A DNA stretch of 41,991 nt from an uncultured Lachnospiraceae bacterium (lineage in GTDB: Bacteria; Bacillota; Clostridia; Lachnospirales; Lachnospiraceae). A program made the position numbers and the translations under genes. Location: contig CAJOLA010000004.1 of the NCBI GenBank assembly GCA_905235275.1, forward strand, positions 1 through 41,991, read 5' to 3'. The notes under the pieces are model-generated. The model saw only the letters and a list, made by a program, of their open reading frames with translations, made no database searches and was not told the origin of the DNA. This document shows, piece by piece, positions 33,421 through 41,991 of the stretch. Within the stretch, counting starts at the first letter, position 1. The number at the start of each line of letters is the position of its first letter.

Positions 33421-35015
33421 CCCTCCGTATCATTTACCACAAGCATATCTCCCGTTTTAATAACGATATCCCCGCTCGGGATTATAACCTCTTCACCTCT
33501 CCGAACCATGATGATCAGTCCCTGATCTTCTCTCGGTATCTCGGAGAGTTTTTTATTTTCATAATCATCGCCTGCTTTTACGATGATTTCGGAAAGCTCT
33601 ATTCCGTCGACATTACCCGGCGTCGCTGCGCTAAGAATTATCTTATCTCCGGATTTAATGACAGTCGTGCCGCTTGGCGCGATTCGCTCGGCGCCTCTCA
33701 TTAAAAGCACGACTATGGTCTCGGGCGGAAGCACTATGTCTTTAAGGCTTTTTCCCTCCCATACGTGTCCCTCAGGGATCTCGAACTGTATGAACTGCAC
33801 CGGCATCTCTTCGGAGTAGTCCGTAAACGTCTTCATGACATTTTCATCTTCGTCTATCATTCCCAGCTTGTCTGCCACCATCGGCAAAAGCGTACCCTGC
33901 AGCGATATCGAAACAAGCACTATAAAGAATGCTATATAGAAAATGTTATTTTGCGTCGTCGCCCCAAGAAGCACAGATATCGCAAAAACTATCGATGACG
34001 CTCCCCTAAGTCCCGACCATGACACGAGAAGTATCTGTCTTACTTTTGCCTTGAACGGCGCAAGAAGCGCAAATGCCGTTGCGGGACGCGCTATAAATGT
34101 CATAAAGAGCGCGATTATTATTCCCGGAACGAATACTGTCGGAAACATCGATGGCTCCGACAATAATCCGAGAAGGAAAAATACAAGCATCTGTGCCGCT
34201 GCCGTGAATCCGTCAAAAAAGTGTACTATCTCGGACTTGTCATGAATTCTCGTATTCCCAAGCACCATACCTACTATGTAGGTACTTAAGTACCCGTTAC
34301 CGCCGACAGCCGAAGGTATCGCGTATGCCGCAACGGCTATACCCGCGATTGCAATCATGTTGAAGCCGTCCCCCAGACTCCTTGCTTTTTTAAGGACCAT
34401 TCGCGAAACAATGGCAATACCGAATCCTATCGCAAGACCGTATACTATCTGGGCAAATACCATGTAAAAAATCTCACCGCCGCTGATTCCGCCCTGATAT
34501 ACGGCAAGAAAGATTGCCGTCATCATATACGCAACAGGGTCGTTACTTCCGCTCTCAAGCTCGAGTATGGATGCGGTATTATATTTCAGGTTAAGATTCC
34601 TTGAACGAAGCATCGAAAACACGGATGCTGCATCGGTTGAACTGATAACGGATCCGGTAAGGAAGCTTTCAATCCATGAAAACTGCAAAACGAAGTGCAC
34701 GAATACGGCAACTATGCATGCCGTCATAAGCACACCCACCGTGGACATAAGTATTGACTGCTTCGCCACTTTCTTAGCCTGCTTCCAGTTCGTACCGAAA
34801 CCGCCGTAGAACATAATAAAAATAAGAGCCACGGTACATATCTGTTCCGCAAGCCTGTAGTTACTGAAGCCGATTTTAAAAGGTCCACCCACACCGAAAA
34901 GCATTCCGAGACCTATAAAAGCAAGAAGCGTGGGGATACCCAATTTATTGGTGACTCTGTTCATGAATACACATGCAAAAATCACCACCGAAATTATAAT
35001 CAGATAAAACGCCAT
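33417..35015 (-). CDS. potassium/proton antiporter, CPA1 NhaP2/CvrA type with RCK-C domains
   Basis: This 532-residue protein has about 12 membrane segments (1-390) with the cation/proton exchanger core SSTDAASVF and ESGSNDPVAYMMT. Two C-terminal TrkA-C (RCK-C) domains follow, at about 405-470 and 475-532, reading VWEGKSLKDIVLPPETIVVLLMRG and KLSEIPREDQGLIIMVRRG; such domains often bind nucleotides or cations. It probably exports K+ or Na+ for H+. I start at MAFYLIIISV, because the frame further upstream (to 35312) is hydrophilic, has no ribosome site and would overlap the DUF885 gene. It is transcribed alone. Confidence 0.87.
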   Translation of the reverse strand: MAFYLIIISVVIFACVFMNRVTNKLGIPTLLAFIGLGMLFGVGGPFKIGFSNYRLAEQICTVALIFIMFYGGFGTNWKQAKKVAKQSILMSTVGVLMTACIVAVFVHFVLQFSWIESFLTGSVISSTDAASVFSMLRSRNLNLKYNTASILELESGSNDPVAYMMTAIFLAVYQGGISGGEIFYMVFAQIVYGLAIGFGIAIVSRMVLKKARSLGDGFNMIAIAGIAVAAYAIPSAVGGNGYLSTYIVGMVLGNTRIHDKSEIVHFFDGFTAAAQMLVFFLLGLLSEPSMFPTVFVPGIIIALFMTFIARPATAFALLAPFKAKVRQILLVSWSGLRGASSIVFAISVLLGATTQNNIFYIAFFIVLVSISLQGTLLPMVADKLGMIDEDENVMKTFTDYSEEMPVQFIQFEIPEGHVWEGKSLKDIVLPPETIVVLLMRGAERIAPSGTTVIKSGDKIILSAATPGNVDGIELSEIIVKAGDDYENKKLSEIPREDQGLIIMVRRGEEVIIPSGDIVIKTGDMLVVNDTEG

Positions 35016-35049
35016 GACAGCCCCTTTATTCAATCGTAATTTTTTATAT

Positions 35050-35064
35050 ATGATAACATGTTTC
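35050..35064 (-). promoter_or_regulatory. possible extended -10 promoter for the antiporter gene
   Basis: On the minus strand TGTTATCAT gives an extended -10 (TG then TATCAT at 35050-35055) about 35 bases before the ATG; the -35 region is poor. Confidence 0.35.
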
Positions 35065-35093
35065 TTGATTATGCGCCTTAAATAACGTAAAAT
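35065..35093 (+). promoter_or_regulatory. promoter for the DUF885 gene
   Basis: TTGATT (35065-35070) and TAAAAT (35088-35093) are 17 bases apart, 34 bases before the ATG, with CGGAG upstream of the start. Confidence 0.7.
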
Positions 35094-35127
35094 ATACGAA
35101 ATTTTATTATTATACGGAGTTTTTAAT

Positions 35128-36987
35128 ATGAGCAATTCATCAGGGAAAAAATCAAACAGCTTTAGAATAATTGCAATTATACTTCTGATAATCGGAGGGT
35201 CTTTTTTTGCATTTATGCTGGTTATCAGACTTAACCCGTCATTATACAGAAAAATGTTTTTACATGCTTCATCAAGCACCCCCGCGGACTTAGATCCGTC
35301 TCCCGCTTCCACTCAGCCGATTATATCCACTGAAGGCGGAAACGACGATTACAGAAGCTTTATGCTTGATGTTACTGCCGCAGTCATTTCCGAAAGCGGA
35401 TCCGATCTTAACACATCCGTAATTAATCCGGAAAAATACGGTATTAATTCTTCCAAGGTGACGGAATATTTTATAATGAACGATTCCGAAAAAGAAAAGC
35501 TGTGGAACGATTACAGACAAAAGCTTGAGGGATTTGATTATAATTCTCTTTCTTCAAGCCAGCAGCGCTCCTATGACTCCATTAAATTCTATCTGGACAA
35601 CAAAAAATCCATGGAACCGTACGGTCTGTTTTCTTCTGACGTTGTCGGAGATATTTCAGGCCCTTATGCCGTAACAACCGTGTTTACCGAATATCCGATT
35701 AATTCCGAAGTTGACGCGGCCGAATACGTATCCCTCCTTAGGAATATGGATTCATATTTTAAGAAAATCGAAGATGCCGAGAAAAAGCGTTCCGAAGCCG
35801 GCTTTTTCATGCCTGATAATCAGGCAGATAAGTCAATCGATCAACTCTCCAAGATCCGTGAAAATATCGCAGCGGGTTCTTTTAAAGACTCATTTTTGGA
35901 GAGATTAAACAAAACAGATCTTAACGGCGCCGTAAAGGATGAATACATAAAAGAACATGACAAGGCAATAAACGAAGTAATTCTTCCGGGATATGACAGC
36001 CTCATAAAAACGCTCGAATCTCTTAAGGGCACATCCAAATATTCCGGCGGGCTCTGCAATTATCCGAACGGAAAGGAATATTTTGCTTCTCTTATCGAAA
36101 CATATGTGGGAGCCGGAAAGGAAAGTCCGGATGCATATTTTAATCTTATAGATTCTTATCTGGAATCCTTCTACAAAAAGACCGATGAACTCACGGCCCA
36201 AGACCGTAATCTTACAAGACAGATTGACGGATTCTCCCTGGAAAAAGGCACAACGGAAGAGCTCGTAAACGATCTTAAAGAAAAATACAAAAACGACTTT
36301 ACCGAAATTGCCGATTTCCCATATGACATAACACCCGTTGAGGAGAATCTTTCAGAGGACACGAGAGAAGCCTTCTACTCCTCTCCCGCTCTTGACGCAG
36401 GCTTTGGCGGAACATTATACATAAATGAAAAAAAGGCAGCCGAGGATGATAATTACTATGAAACGGTTGCGCATGAATCCTTCCCGGGACACATGTATCA
36501 GACCATGTATATGGCCAATCAGGTAAACAGCGGAAAAGAAGATGTCGTCCGCTACTTCCTGACTCCCAAGGGTTATATCGAAGGATGGGGAATATACTCA
36601 GGATTTTACGCATTTGATTATACCGACGATTACTCCCGTAATCTTGCGGATCTCGTAAAGGCTTTCGAAGAAGGATATATTTGCCTTCTCGGTCGTGCCG
36701 ACTTCATGGTCAACTACTACGGCATGCCGTTTAATGAAGTCAATAATTTCTTTGCCGGATACGGATATGCGACAGAGTCCGTTCAGGAGGTTTATGATTT
36801 TGTAGTTGAATCTCCGGGCGAATATGCCATGTATTGCCTCGGATTCCTCGAAGTAAAAGAAATGCAAAGAAAAGCCATTGACCTGAAAGGCGAATCATAT
36901 ACCGATAAGTCATTCAATGACTTCATGATTCGAACAGGACCAATGGCCTTCTCGGATATAGAAAAACGTATCTATACAATTGAATAA
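35128..36987 (+). CDS. membrane-anchored DUF885 protein, putative zinc peptidase
   Basis: A 619-residue DUF885 protein. The N-terminal IIAIILLIIGGSFFAFMLVI (about 13-32) is a single membrane anchor after a short basic cytosolic tail, followed by a Ser/Thr/Pro-rich linker, so the rest should face outside. The family's metal-binding motif is HESFPGH (in ETVAHESFPGHMYQTMY, near residue 450), with the later EGWGIYSGFYAF. DUF885 members are thought to be metallopeptidases, but few have been tested, and the substrate here is unknown. The gene is monocistronic and abuts the stop of the wall hydrolase on the other strand with no bases between. Confidence 0.85.
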   Translation: MSNSSGKKSNSFRIIAIILLIIGGSFFAFMLVIRLNPSLYRKMFLHASSSTPADLDPSPASTQPIISTEGGNDDYRSFMLDVTAAVISESGSDLNTSVINPEKYGINSSKVTEYFIMNDSEKEKLWNDYRQKLEGFDYNSLSSSQQRSYDSIKFYLDNKKSMEPYGLFSSDVVGDISGPYAVTTVFTEYPINSEVDAAEYVSLLRNMDSYFKKIEDAEKKRSEAGFFMPDNQADKSIDQLSKIRENIAAGSFKDSFLERLNKTDLNGAVKDEYIKEHDKAINEVILPGYDSLIKTLESLKGTSKYSGGLCNYPNGKEYFASLIETYVGAGKESPDAYFNLIDSYLESFYKKTDELTAQDRNLTRQIDGFSLEKGTTEELVNDLKEKYKNDFTEIADFPYDITPVEENLSEDTREAFYSSPALDAGFGGTLYINEKKAAEDDNYYETVAHESFPGHMYQTMYMANQVNSGKEDVVRYFLTPKGYIEGWGIYSGFYAFDYTDDYSRNLADLVKAFEEGYICLLGRADFMVNYYGMPFNEVNNFFAGYGYATESVQEVYDFVVESPGEYAMYCLGFLEVKEMQRKAIDLKGESYTDKSFNDFMIRTGPMAFSDIEKRIYTIE

Positions 36988-38514
36988 TTATTTATTGTTT
37001 TTAAGGTCTGAAACCGACTTTACGCAAACGGCGGTATGGCCGTTTGGAAGAATCAGTATGTCGCCTCTCTGTAATTTATTCGGGGAGGCGATATATTCTT
37101 TTGACGTATATAATGTAAACTTGCCGGTAGCCATAAGCTTATCCTTCATAATGTACGTATAGAGACTGTTGTTATTGACTCTTACATCACTCGTTTTTAA
37201 TCCGGCATACAAAAGAGCCACGGAAACAAGTGCACTGCAATCCGTCTCAACATCCTTTGTAACCTTACCCGGATCCCAGCCTACCTTGGCAGCCTCCATA
37301 TACAGGGTATTCCTCTGGCTCATGTCGTAGCCGATATGCTCGTTATATGCCGCTCTTGTCATTGCCACGGCAAGCCTCTCCTGCATATTCTTATCCTTCG
37401 GTCTTAAGACATATTGCCATGGTCTGTTATACCAGGTTCTGAAATATGCTTCGGACTTTGTCTGATCGCCCGCTTTACCGTACATGAATTCCTCACGCTC
37501 ATCCTTGGCGGCATGAGCAAGGATACATGTTCCCTGAACGGGACCGTCGGTTGCACCGTTTTTAATGTTGTACCAGGTTCCCTGCTGATTAACCTGAGAT
37601 ACACCGTTAAATGCCGTCAGCACCTCGCCCTTCTGCAAGAAGTACCATTTATCATTACATTTGTACCAATTATTTACGGATGTATTGCGTTTCAATACTC
37701 CGCTTATGCCTTTTATCTGAGCTTCATTATATAATTTATTGTCTATGATATTGTTTCCGGTAGCCATCCATCCCTTATTATCAAAATAATGATCTCCGTT
37801 ACCGTCTTTGTACCATTTGCTTATCTGAAGCCAACCGTTTACGGCAAAATAAGACCAATGATCCTTGGTTTCACCGTCAGCCTTTGTGAAATGCTTCCAT
37901 TCGGTCTGAAGCCAGCCGTTCTTTCCGAAATATGAGTAATGATCCGTGGACTCACCGTCAGCCTTCGTGAAATGTTTCCAGCCCGTCTGAAGCCATCCGT
38001 CATATCCGAAATATGAATAATGTTCTTTACTGCTTCCGTCGGGATTATTCTTCGTACCCATTTTCTGCCATCCGGTACGAAGCCATCCGTCAGCTCCGAA
38101 GTATGAATAATGCTCTTCTTTTTCTCCTTCGGCTTCTCCCATCTTATGCCATCCCGTATAAAGACGGCCTTTATCATCAAAGTATGAAAAATGAGCGACT
38201 GATTCACCATCCGCCTTGGTAAAAGCCTTCCAGCCCTTAACAAGCTCTCCGTCTTTTACAAAATGATAATAACCGTTGGACTTAACCCATTTATTGCCGG
38301 TTGTGGGAACGCTGACATTCTTATTTTCAATCTTTATCTTTTTGGTCTTTGCTTTCTTTTCCGTCGTCGCCGACGTATTCGAAGCGGTCCCGGTTGTCTT
38401 TTCGGCTGTTTCGGCATAGACGATATTTGCAAAAGGCACGTTAATGCTTGATACGGCTCCGGCAAACATGGCTGTTGCAATTACCCCTAAGCCTAAAATC
38501 TTTCCTTTCTTCAT
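36988..38514 (-). CDS. secreted NlpC/P60-like wall hydrolase with tandem wall-binding repeats
   Basis: A 508-residue exported protein. The signal peptide (1-~34, ending FANIVYA) is followed by a Thr/Lys-rich linker. A block of glucan/choline-binding-like repeats lies at about 75-320. Five consecutive copies have 27-30 residues, pattern GWxxFTKADGEsxxHYSYFGxDGWLxT, longer than the usual ~20. A module around 370-508 resembles NlpC/P60-type endopeptidases with C426 (ETDCSALVSVALLYAG) and H493 (NGHTAVCV). It probably cleaves peptidoglycan peptides at the surface. The start has AAGGAGG. The gene stands alone, upstream of it the groEL terminator. Confidence 0.85.
   Translation of the reverse strand: MKKGKILGLGVIATAMFAGAVSSINVPFANIVYAETAEKTTGTASNTSATTEKKAKTKKIKIENKNVSVPTTGNKWVKSNGYYHFVKDGELVKGWKAFTKADGESVAHFSYFDDKGRLYTGWHKMGEAEGEKEEHYSYFGADGWLRTGWQKMGTKNNPDGSSKEHYSYFGYDGWLQTGWKHFTKADGESTDHYSYFGKNGWLQTEWKHFTKADGETKDHWSYFAVNGWLQISKWYKDGNGDHYFDNKGWMATGNNIIDNKLYNEAQIKGISGVLKRNTSVNNWYKCNDKWYFLQKGEVLTAFNGVSQVNQQGTWYNIKNGATDGPVQGTCILAHAAKDEREEFMYGKAGDQTKSEAYFRTWYNRPWQYVLRPKDKNMQERLAVAMTRAAYNEHIGYDMSQRNTLYMEAAKVGWDPGKVTKDVETDCSALVSVALLYAGLKTSDVRVNNNSLYTYIMKDKLMATGKFTLYTSKEYIASPNKLQRGDILILPNGHTAVCVKSVSDLKNNK
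37840..38245 (-). repeat. tandem coding repeats in the wall hydrolase
   Basis: Five copies of an 81-90 base unit encode the HYSYFG-DGWL-TGWKHFTKADGE segments. Two adjacent copies are nearly identical at DNA level, suggesting recent duplication, while the outer copies have diverged. Confidence 0.75.
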
Positions 38515-38550
38515 GTACGAAAACCTCCTTATATGTTAAACGTCGCCGTT

Positions 38551-38556
38551 ATTGTA
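38551..38556 (-). promoter_or_regulatory. -10 element for the wall hydrolase gene
   Basis: TACAAT on the minus strand, 37 bases before the ATG; the -35 region is weak (ATATTT-like). Confidence 0.4.
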
Positions 38557-38646
38557 CCACTTGCTTTTCTTTAAAATATGACGACTTTATGATTTTTTTT
38601 TCACAAGCTTACTCTCTACTATATAAAAAAATTTAAAATCGTGCAA

Positions 38647-38688
38647 CAAAAAAACGTTTCGCGCAGTAAAAACCGCACAAAACGTTTT
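38647..38688 (-). terminator. rho-independent terminator after groEL
   Basis: On the minus strand a 15-bp stem with a few G-U pairs (arms 38673-38687 and 38652-38666), a 6-base loop and five or more T residues follows groEL by about 24 bases. Confidence 0.85.
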
Positions 38689-38711
38689 AAATATTCCATA
38701 TCCGGAAATTA

Positions 38712-40331
<1,620 letters not shown>

Positions 40332-40356
40332 TTATATAACCTCCCTAATAACAATA

Positions 40357-40641
40357 TTATTTAATAACAGCAAGAATGTCTGACTGGCTTACAATAATAA
40401 AATCATCGCCGTCAAGCTCCACGTCAGTACCTGCATATTTGGAATAAATTACCTTATCCCCTTTTTTAACCTGCATCTTAACTTCATTGCCGTCAACCGT
40501 GCCACCGGGTCCTACCGCAATAACTTCACCCTGTGAAGGCTTATCCTTTGCCTCTCCGGGAAGTACAATACCGGACTTGGTAGTTTCCTCTTCTTTTATG
40601 GCTTTTAAGACAACTTTGTCTCCAAGTGGTGCTAATGTCAT
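40357..40641 (-). CDS. groES: co-chaperonin GroES (Hsp10)
   Basis: GroES caps the GroEL ring. The 94 residues from MTLAPLGDKVVLKAI include the mobile loop EEETTKSGIVLPGEAKDKPSQGEV and a C-terminal GDDFIIVSQSDILAVI. I use this ATG, preceded by GGAGGA; the longer frame from 40731 would run through the promoter and CIRCE. It is the first gene of groESL. Confidence 0.97.
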   Translation of the reverse strand: MTLAPLGDKVVLKAIKEEETTKSGIVLPGEAKDKPSQGEVIAVGPGGTVDGNEVKMQVKKGDKVIYSKYAGTDVELDGDDFIIVSQSDILAVIK

Positions 40642-40664
40642 AATATTTCCTCCATTTCTTTTTG

Positions 40665-40691
40665 TTAGCACTCTTTTTTTATGAGTGCTAA
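40665..40691. promoter_or_regulatory. CIRCE operator (HrcA-binding)
   Basis: TTAGCACTC, nine bases, GAGTGCTAA: a perfect match to the CIRCE inverted repeat. It lies between the groESL promoter and the groES ATG. HrcA repression of heat-shock genes through CIRCE is well established in Firmicutes. Confidence 0.97.
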
Positions 40692-40702
40692 TGTTATTCA
40701 TT

Positions 40703-40731
40703 AAGTTATCATCATTACATTTAAATGTCAA
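40703..40731 (-). promoter_or_regulatory. groESL promoter
   Basis: TTGACA (40726-40731) is a perfect -35 on the minus strand. The -10 is weaker (TAACTT at 40703-40708 with 17-base spacing, or the overlapping GATAAC). The -35 box overlaps the stop codon of the upstream DNA glycosylase gene. Confidence 0.75.
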
Positions 40732-41621
40732 CCGTTATTTTTATTATTTCCATTTTCTCTTGCGTATGCAAAAAGATATTGCTGGGCATAGCCGCCGTAC
40801 TCTCCGAACTTCTCCTTTGCAAGCTCACTTAAAACCGGCATGCTTTGTTTTTCAGAGTCAAAATAGAGCTCTTCCATTATGCGCTTCATCCATACATCTA
40901 TAGGAAAAGCCTCCCTTTTACCGAGACCGAAAAGCATGATACAGTTTGCAACCTTGGGACCTATCCCCTTTACCGTGCAAAGAAGCTCGCTGCATTTGGA
41001 AATGTCCGATTCTCTTAAGAGCTTTTCAAAGCCGGGTGTGCTTTTTTGCTTATTTATGGCATCACACAGATACCCTGCCCGAAATCCGGTCTTTAAATCC
41101 TTAAAATCATCCTCACAGGCGCTGCAAAACTCATCCGGAGTCGGAAATGCATACATCGTATCCGTAAGCATTCTGCCCCACTTTCGGGATATGGCAGCCA
41201 CAATTCCCTTTATTCGCGGAATACGGTTATTCTGAGAAATGATAAATGACATCATCGTCTCGAAGAATTCCTGATTAAGAATCCTGATACCGCGGTTTTG
41301 CTTAATGATGTCTTTTAGCTCCGGGCTTCTTTTTGCTATATATCTTTTTATCTTCCCGTAATCTCTGTCCAGGTCAAAATAGTTTTTCCAGATATCATTA
41401 AAGTCCTTCTTGGAGGTATCAAAGAAAATGAATTTATCATTTTCCTGTGCTATATGAAGATATTTGCCGTAAGCGCTTATCTCATATTCGGAATATTTAT
41501 CATCCGGATCCTCATCCAATCGGACAAAATGAAAGCACTGACCACATTCCATGGTCTGTGCCAGATTAAAGTCGGAAACATCCGAGAGTATAAGATTTTT
41601 TCCCTTTTTTTCAATTACCAT
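40728..41621 (-). CDS. ogg: Ogg-type 8-oxoguanine DNA glycosylase/AP lyase
   Basis: A 297-residue OGG1-like base-excision enzyme of the HhH-GPD superfamily. The N-terminal domain has CGQCFHF (about 26-32), typical of OGG1 homologues. The hairpin-helix-hairpin reads VKGIGPKVANCIML, with catalytic K223, and the conserved aspartate is D242 in FPIDVWMKR. It probably removes 8-oxoguanine opposite cytosine, by family analogy. The ribosome site is poor; it begins 2 bases after map, so the two are likely translationally coupled. Its stop lies within the groESL promoter, so transcription of this unit may run into groESL. Confidence 0.88.
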   Translation of the reverse strand: MVIEKKGKNLILSDVSDFNLAQTMECGQCFHFVRLDEDPDDKYSEYEISAYGKYLHIAQENDKFIFFDTSKKDFNDIWKNYFDLDRDYGKIKRYIAKRSPELKDIIKQNRGIRILNQEFFETMMSFIISQNNRIPRIKGIVAAISRKWGRMLTDTMYAFPTPDEFCSACEDDFKDLKTGFRAGYLCDAINKQKSTPGFEKLLRESDISKCSELLCTVKGIGPKVANCIMLFGLGKREAFPIDVWMKRIMEELYFDSEKQSMPVLSELAKEKFGEYGGYAQQYLFAYARENGNNKNNG

Positions 41622-41623
41622 AA

Positions 41624-41911
41624 TCAGTAAGATATAACCTCATGTCCGTCTTCGGTAACAAGTACCTGTACCTCCCACTGAGCGGACGGTTTTCTGTCTT
41701 TTGTATAGACTGTCCAGTTATCATTCGAATCGGTAACAACCGCATGCGTTCCCATATTAATCATGGGCTCAATCGTAAACATCAGCCCCGGAACCATAAG
41801 CATACCGGTACCCTTTCGGATGACATAGCTTACGAAAGGATCCTCATGAAACTCAAGTCCCACACCGTGCCCGCCGATGGAGCGCACGACCTGATAGCCG
41901 TTTGCCGCCGT
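41624..41911 (-). CDS. map: methionine aminopeptidase, C-terminal part (partial)
   Basis: The visible part is the C-terminal ~95 residues of type I methionine aminopeptidase, which removes the initiator Met from new proteins. Metal and substrate residues are seen in GGHGVGLEFHEDP, FTIEPMIN and QWEVQVLVTEDG. The reading frame remains open to the right end of the window, but upstream of about ANGYQVVR (41888-41905) it stops resembling Map and becomes unrelated GC-rich sequence. I therefore end the supported map segment at 41911. The true N-terminal two-thirds are missing from this window. It leads into ogg. Confidence 0.85.
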   Translation of the reverse strand, partial: TAANGYQVVRSIGGHGVGLEFHEDPFVSYVIRKGTGMLMVPGLMFTIEPMINMGTHAVVTDSNDNWTVYTKDRKPSAQWEVQVLVTEDGHEVISY

Positions 41912-41991
41912 GGGGTTGACCGAAACGGTCAGCGTGGGCTTGGCGACGCTTTGGAATCCGGCCGGGACTGTGCCGAAATCGAAGAAGCCGC
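41906..41991. other. GC-rich terminal segment, probably not native to this locus
   Basis: The last ~86 bases are about two-thirds G+C, against roughly 40-45% nearby. In the map frame they encode FGTVPAGFQSVAKPT and LTVSVNPT-like residues, typical of an extracellular repeat protein rather than Map. The two other minus-strand frames show no Map sequence either. This is best read as a chimeric join or assembly artefact at a contig end; a real insertion is possible. Confidence 0.5.

Noticed and set aside
33417-35312. Longer 631-residue reading of the antiporter
   Set aside because: The extra N-terminus is hydrophilic, lacks a ribosome site and runs through the divergent promoter into the DUF885 gene.
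36981-36994. TGAATAATTATTTA, resembling an ArgR box
   Set aside because: It lies over the two stop codons of convergent genes, not at a promoter, and no arginine gene is near.
38515-38711. Intergenic A/T-rich region as a possible small RNA
   Set aside because: It is explained by the groEL terminator and the wall-hydrolase promoter; no extra promoter-terminator pair is seen.
40357-40731. Longer 124-residue reading of groES
   Set aside because: The extension spans the promoter and CIRCE and is absent from GroES proteins.

Overview
The window is about 42 kb of AT-leaning, densely packed chromosome from a low-GC Gram-positive bacterium. It is most likely a member of the Clostridia, family Lachnospiraceae. 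The evidence is gene content and order: asp23-nusB-xseAB-ispA-dxs-tlyA-nadK-argR-recN and tig-clpP-clpX-lon-ysxC clusters, gatCAB instead of glnS, a DUF4364 gene, a CIRCE-controlled groESL, strong GGAGG ribosome sites and sigma-A-type promoters. The species is an inference. Almost everything here is housekeeping. I see no prophage, insertion sequence, CRISPR array, integron or recognisable defence system, and no clear candidate for a wholly new system. No stretch over 300 bases lacks a feature.

Layout. (1) 1-8225, minus strand: one tightly coupled operon from asp23 to a recN cut by the left window edge. It joins a surface-stress protein, a transcription factor, exonuclease VII, isoprenoid synthesis (Dxs, IspA), an rRNA methylase, NAD kinase, the arginine repressor and DNA repair. 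(2) 8364-9932, plus: a lone divergent MurE-like ligase. (3) 9936-22342, minus: a long run of patatin-like lipase, leuS, a MurJ/SpoVB-type flippase, clpC, an orphan 138-residue protein, radA and gatCAB. It is read from a good promoter at 22370-22398. (4) 22497-23342, plus: tyrA. Then come a two-way terminator region, a minus-strand tRNA-Lys(CUU), a large hairpin and a plus-strand DUF4364 gene. (5) 24191-30623, minus: tig-clpP-clpX-lon-ysxC, a protein-folding and proteolysis operon whose trigger factor carries a lysine-rich repeat tail. (6) 30729-32234, minus: a D,D-carboxypeptidase and a DJ-1-family protein, divergent from mnmA (plus, 32347-33420). (7) 33417-38514: a cation/proton antiporter (minus), a membrane-anchored DUF885 putative peptidase (plus) and a secreted repeat-containing NlpC/P60-like wall hydrolase (minus). 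(8) 38712 to the right end, minus: map (partial), an Ogg-type DNA glycosylase and groES-groEL behind a perfect CIRCE operator.

Points worth a second look are the KKTT-repeat tail on trigger factor, the MurE paralogue with altered substrate motifs, convergent genes with essentially no space between their stop codons, and a probable chimeric join in the last ~90 bases. In that last stretch the map reading frame turns into unrelated GC-rich sequence.
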